Below, in pieces: positions 60,568-64,000 of a stretch of 64,000 bases of DNA. The stretch lies in contig NZ_JAEKJZ010000009.1 in NCBI RefSeq assembly GCF_017309185.1, positions 124,001 to 188,000 of the forward strand, read 5' to 3'. Under the pieces are notes generated by a model. It ran no database searches and had not been told where the DNA came from. It was given only the letters and a program-made list of their open reading frames with translations. The translations under genes were made by a program, and so were the position numbers. How positions within the stretch are numbered: position 1 is the first letter of the stretch; every line of letters starts with the position of its first letter. Source of the DNA: Roseibium aggregatum. GTDB taxonomy: Bacteria > Pseudomonadota > Alphaproteobacteria > Rhizobiales > Stappiaceae.

Positions 60568-61716
60568 TCAAACTAGCCCAGCCCATTCCTTGAGCTTACC
60601 GTATAATTTGGTTTCGCCCGACCCGGCTGCTGGAAAGCTTTCGAACGTCAGCGGCGTGTCATTATCTTTGTCGCTGTTTTCCTTCACTTTCGCCATTAGT
60701 TGCGAAAAATACTCGAGTGAAAGGTCATTACTTTCCGTCCCTAAAGCATAAGCATCAACGAGCAGCCGCATCAAAGCGCCGTAGCCAATAGTCTTCGATA
60801 GAGGGTTATCTTGTTTCTCCCAAAGATCTGGAAAAGATTCGGCAACGGCTTTGAAATAGTTTTTTATGATCCTCAGAATTGCCCAATCTTTTTCTTCGGC
60901 AAAAAACTTTCGAAAAATCAAACCCTTTTCAATATCGGACTCACTCACACTGATTTCTTTGCCTCTCCTGATCGTATCTCTGTCACCCATCGGGTCAGTT
61001 GAAATACTATCAACAATTCGGCTAGCAACCGTACCTTGGCTCAATGGAGCCTTGTACAAGACCTCATCGCCAAACTTTGGTGCGATACCGAGAAGCTTGA
61101 TCCTCCTGAAAAGAGGCGAGTCGGCATCCGTGTTGAGCGCCTTCGTTATCAAGTGCGCCGTTCGCTGAGGGCTGCGAGTTTCGGAGACATCAAAAAGATC
61201 ATATACGAGGGACTTATTCACCTTCTGCTGTGTCACGTTGATTGTCGAAAACAGATACGCCTGATCTTCCGTGGGTAAATCAATAAAGAATGCTACTATG
61301 AGGTCAAAAACTTCTACATCTGCTTTTTGAAACCCGGATAATCGATGCTGGCCATCAATAATACTAAACGCCCGCTCGTTGGTGGCGATTTCGAAACAGA
61401 AGATATCCGTTTTATCCCCGCAATTATTGTCAATCTCCTTTGGTGCATCATTCAGAAACTCTGAGTTTAGGTTTAAAATAAACGCATTGGGGAAGGATGC
61501 ATCGACTGTTTCGATATACTTGGCGATATCCGTTACTCTGGTCGAGTTCAAGCCCCGCTGAATACCCGACATCTTTTCAACTTCACGGCTAGTAATTCGG
61601 CGAATGTCGGCCTTCGCCAGATGCGCAAGCTTGTCAGATGGGATTCTGCCAACGAAGAGTTCGCCAATTGGTTGTTCTAACCGGATGGCTGTAAAATGTA
61701 ATGTTTGATCGCTCAT
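60568..61716 (-). CDS. DGQHR-domain protein, DndB-like
   Basis: Protein of 382 residues with the hallmark motif IIDGQHRLSGF (DGQHR about residues 121-125) and the upstream IQRGLNSTRVTDIAKYIETV, as in DndB and DpdB families. DndB represses or modulates DNA phosphorothioation operons in canonical Dnd systems. The length fits DndB. Its start overlaps the stop of the membrane-protein gene (ATGA) in a leftward operon that begins outside the window with a DndD-like gene. In canonical loci dndB usually precedes or opposes dndC; here it is last. Confidence 0.82.
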   Translation of the reverse strand: MSDQTLHFTAIRLEQPIGELFVGRIPSDKLAHLAKADIRRITSREVEKMSGIQRGLNSTRVTDIAKYIETVDASFPNAFILNLNSEFLNDAPKEIDNNCGDKTDIFCFEIATNERAFSIIDGQHRLSGFQKADVEVFDLIVAFFIDLPTEDQAYLFSTINVTQQKVNKSLVYDLFDVSETRSPQRTAHLITKALNTDADSPLFRRIKLLGIAPKFGDEVLYKAPLSQGTVASRIVDSISTDPMGDRDTIRRGKEISVSESDIEKGLIFRKFFAEEKDWAILRIIKNYFKAVAESFPDLWEKQDNPLSKTIGYGALMRLLVDAYALGTESNDLSLEYFSQLMAKVKENSDKDNDTPLTFESFPAAGSGETKLYGKLKEWAGLV

Positions 61717-62261
61717 ATCTTGATCCCGTCCACCATGGACTGACTATCAGCATCTTCAATAAGGTCTTCCCGCCGAGAGTCTTCAGAATCCTCATAGCTT
61801 TCAGCGCCTGCCTTGGTCTTCAGGACATAGCCAAAAAACGACAACACCAATGCTAGGACAAAGACAGAAATTGCGCCAAGATTAGTGAGCCCCACGCTCA
61901 CCTTTATGCCACTTGGCAGCCTGTCATGAAGTACGTTAATGATCATCACGACAGTCCCAAGCACCAAAACAATATTGGCTCCGAATTTGATCCACTTCCA
62001 GATAGTCCTGCTTCGATCCGGTATCGCGATATCATCAACCAACTGAGTACCGCAAAGCGTTACTGCAACAATAGTCGCGGCCACTCGAAATTCGTTACTG
62101 ATATTGGTTACTAGACCAATGGCAAGCGTAAAAAACAACGTGAATAGTAGTGGGATAAAGCTCCAAATGACGTTTGAGAAAAGCCAGAAGGCCGACCTTT
62201 CGATCCACTCCAGCTTTGTCTCAGGGACATCGTTTTTAAAGGGAGTGAAACCTGCCTTCAT
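61713..62261 (-). CDS. Four-helix membrane protein within the Dnd-like operon
   Basis: Protein of 182 residues with about four hydrophobic helices (FSNVIWSFIPLLFTLFFTL, FRVAATIVAVTLCG, FGANIVLVLGTVVMIINVL, GAISVFVLALVLSFFGYVL) and an acidic cytoplasmic-type tail (YEDSEDSRREDLIEDADS). It lies 12 bp after the DndE-HerA gene and overlaps the DndB-like gene. I do not recognise the family. Position suggests a dedicated component, perhaps a membrane effector or anchor for the modification or restriction complex. Confidence 0.7.
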   Translation of the reverse strand: MKAGFTPFKNDVPETKLEWIERSAFWLFSNVIWSFIPLLFTLFFTLAIGLVTNISNEFRVAATIVAVTLCGTQLVDDIAIPDRSRTIWKWIKFGANIVLVLGTVVMIINVLHDRLPSGIKVSVGLTNLGAISVFVLALVLSFFGYVLKTKAGAESYEDSEDSRREDLIEDADSQSMVDGIKI

Positions 62262-62273
62262 ATAAATACCTCT

Positions 62274-63803
62274 TCACCACGCCTTAATCTTCTTGGTGGT
62301 CTTGTCGAACCGAACGAAACATTGGCCTGTTTGCAAATTGGTGAAGTTGGCCCCCTTGCCGAGCACGCGCGCCGCCGCGCCTGGCTTCGCGTTCGTTGCA
62401 AACGCGGCAACCAGCCCCATGTTATCTAGGAATTCATCATCTTCACCGGAGAAGTCATCCGGCGATTGCGAAACCAACATGACCGCGCCACCTTTGGAAC
62501 GGCTCATGCGGATCAGGCGGGAGAGTGACGGCAGTTTGGTACCGAGAATCTGGTGTGCTTCATCAATCATGCACAGGATGCGCAGCCCGCGCGCACCGTC
62601 TGGGTTCGTGTCCGCATCCACAAGCCCGTTCAGGTATTGATCTAGAGCGTCCAGCAGAAGGTTGACCACGATGGTCCGGCTATCTTCTGGTACATTGGGT
62701 GGTAGCTTAATGATCCAACTCCGCTGGAAGAATTCTGCAGGCGACATCTCGGGCTTGAACAGCGGGAAACGACACAGCTCCTCCATACTGGAAGTTGCGC
62801 CGTCTTCTTTCGCCTCGTGCTCTTCGTAGACCTCCAGAAGACGGTCTCGGATATGTCGAAGCTCACAAGGCTCATCGGTAGACAGTGCGCGCGCCGCAGC
62901 TTCATGGACATAATTACGCTGGCGGTCGCCAAGCTTCGACCCCTTGAGACGAGAGAATGACTCACGAAAGCGTAGGGCTGCTTCATCAATACCAAATTGA
63001 TCTTTTAGGGAGAGCGCAAGCACATCCAGAGGGATTGGCATGCGCGGTGGCTCTATCACTTGCGCTTCAAAAGCTTCTGCAAGTGCGGTTTGGCCGTTCG
63101 TGCCAGTAAACGCTGCCAAATCTCCTTTGAAGTCGAACGCGAGAAGAGGAACGGGAGCTTGCTCTCTAATGGCGCGCAGCATGGCCGCAGCCATGACCGT
63201 TTTTCCCGATCCGCTGCCTCCCATTATCGCAGTATGAGGTGCACCACCCTTTCCATTTAGGCTCCAAAAGACCTTCTCCTGGGTACTGACATCTTCACCA
63301 ATTTCACCGAGCGGAACCTTAATTTCACCACTGGAGAATGTCGCACCGGACGCGCTACCGGACACCGGCAATCGGCCACCAGCCATGGGTAATTCAGCCA
63401 CTTCCACAAGACGCCGCACGAGTTGAGCCACGTCGGCTCCAGCTTGTTCCCATTCTTCATCAAGTTTGGTTAGGCCACGTCGCCAATGCGCACCCACCAA
63501 AGAGACCAGGCGCTTGGTGTCGATATCCGGCTCACCGGCACGCTCTAAGATTAGCGCCAACCAAACCGATAGCTCAGTTCCGGTGCCAAACAGCGTGTCG
63601 CCTTTGATTACCTTGCCGGGCTCCAGCTCTTCTACAGGTAGTTCGACTGGAACACTCATTGCTAGAGAGCGCGAGATAGCCAGACGAGCCGGGAGATAGC
63701 GCTTGCGCATCCCGAGTCGCCCCATGAATTCTGTATTGAGCTGGTCGCTTTCGTAGTCGGTTCGAAAGTTCGCGCCAGCGACTTCAACGAGGGAGATGCT
63801 CAT
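62274..63803 (-). CDS. DndE-like domain fused to a HerA/FtsK-type ATPase
   Basis: Protein of 509 residues. Residues about 1-115 align with the DndE pattern (LGMRKRYLPARLAISRSLAM, then a TLFGTGTELSVWLALILER stretch and LVGAHWRRGLTKL). Residues about 175-509 form a DUF87/HerA ATPase: Walker A MGGSGSGKT (194-202), Walker B ILCMIDEAHQIL, and SQSPDDF downstream. This is the layout of DndE-helicase fusions reported for some DNA phosphorothioation systems (often called DndEi). The start overlaps the stop of the DndD-like gene (ATGA). Confidence 0.8.
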   Translation of the reverse strand: MSISLVEVAGANFRTDYESDQLNTEFMGRLGMRKRYLPARLAISRSLAMSVPVELPVEELEPGKVIKGDTLFGTGTELSVWLALILERAGEPDIDTKRLVSLVGAHWRRGLTKLDEEWEQAGADVAQLVRRLVEVAELPMAGGRLPVSGSASGATFSSGEIKVPLGEIGEDVSTQEKVFWSLNGKGGAPHTAIMGGSGSGKTVMAAAMLRAIREQAPVPLLAFDFKGDLAAFTGTNGQTALAEAFEAQVIEPPRMPIPLDVLALSLKDQFGIDEAALRFRESFSRLKGSKLGDRQRNYVHEAAARALSTDEPCELRHIRDRLLEVYEEHEAKEDGATSSMEELCRFPLFKPEMSPAEFFQRSWIIKLPPNVPEDSRTIVVNLLLDALDQYLNGLVDADTNPDGARGLRILCMIDEAHQILGTKLPSLSRLIRMSRSKGGAVMLVSQSPDDFSGEDDEFLDNMGLVAAFATNAKPGAAARVLGKGANFTNLQTGQCFVRFDKTTKKIKAW

Positions 63804-64000
63804 GCCTGCCCTCCAGTGTCTTCGAAATAGCCTGGCCGGACCGTTGACTGGCCGATATCGCCAACACGTTCAAAATGAAGGAGGTACTTCTTCTGCACAT
63901 GCGGAGCGATTTCCCGCAGGTAGTCTCCAACCACTTCCGTGTTGGTCGAAAGCAAGATCACTTGATGTTCTCGCTGCACTAAATGATTGAGGACTCCCTT
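63800..64000 (-). CDS. C-terminus of a DndD-like SMC/RecF ATPase (partial)
   Basis: Only the last 66 codons are visible, cut by the right window edge. The reverse-strand frame reads HQVILLSTNTEVVGDYL, KKYLLHFERV and STVRPGYFED before the stop. The QVILLSTNTEV element followed by a beta-hairpin and GYF ending resembles the C-terminus of DndD, the ATPase that supports sulfur insertion by DndC. The stop overlaps the start of the DndE-HerA gene. Assignment rests on this short tail and the neighbours. Confidence 0.6.
   Translation of the reverse strand, partial: KGVLNHLVQREHQVILLSTNTEVVGDYLREIAPHVQKKYLLHFERVGDIGQSTVRPGYFEDTGGQA

Noticed and set aside
1..64000. CRISPR array or insertion sequence
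   Set aside because: No regularly spaced direct repeats and no transposase-like protein were seen anywhere in the window.

Overview
The window is GC-rich, densely packed chromosomal DNA from an alphaproteobacterium. A marine Rhizobiales-like lineage such as Stappiaceae (Roseibium/Labrenzia group) is my inference. The clues are an ethylmalonyl-CoA-pathway mesaconyl-CoA hydratase, aerobic cobaltochelatase cobS/cobT, a thuA/thuB pair, and an aroK-aroB-CorC cluster near bolA, a J-domain gene and xerD. No phylogenetic test was possible. Positions 1 to about 55,890 look like ordinary core and accessory chromosome; 55,936 to 64,000 look like the start of an integrated defence island.

Left part (1-24,940): an iorAB-type molybdenum hydroxylase operon (truncated at the left edge) diverges from a TetR regulator across overlapping inverted repeats. 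Next come a DUF3302/HlyD/OprM envelope cassette, argG, a small ferredoxin, a GT87 glycosyltransferase, folP-folK, a marR-MFS operon, typA, a rhodanese plus YeeE sulfur-uptake cassette with a 54-residue partner, mesaconyl-CoA hydratase, an HD protein, an L,D-transpeptidase lipoprotein, accA, a DUF3108 protein, rpmB and a queuosine-precursor transporter.

Middle part (24,940-49,200): an apparently soluble chemoreceptor fused to a solute-binding domain, an FkbM methyltransferase, a small lipoprotein, a phytase-like esterase, cobT-cobS, a J-domain protein, bolA, CorC-aroB-aroK, a sugar ABC cassette (solute-binding protein, two permeases, PfkB kinase, divergent GntR regulator, no local ATPase), a small membrane protein with xerD, an acyl-CoA synthetase, a FemAB-like acetyltransferase with a flippase, and a membrane chemoreceptor.

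Right part (49,200-55,890): YchJ-like protein, endonuclease/exonuclease/phosphatase protein, cytochrome c, gamma-glutamyltransferase, and thuA-thuB. A minus-strand transcription terminator and the 3' part of a tRNA-Gly(GCC) gene follow at 55,837-55,935. The tRNA fragment stops in the anticodon region and is best read as an attachment site.

Island (55,936-64,000): an XRE-HTH/P-loop GTPase fusion is divergent, across a 26-bp perfect palindrome, from a small unknown gene and a dNTP triphosphohydrolase. A leftward operon follows: the C-terminus of a DndD-like ATPase (cut by the right edge), a DndE-HerA fusion, a four-helix membrane protein and a DndB-like DGQHR protein. This resembles a DNA phosphorothioation (Dnd) locus of the DndE-ATPase fusion type, combined with other likely anti-phage genes. 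The remaining core genes (dndC, dndA, any restriction module, integrase) would lie beyond 64,000.
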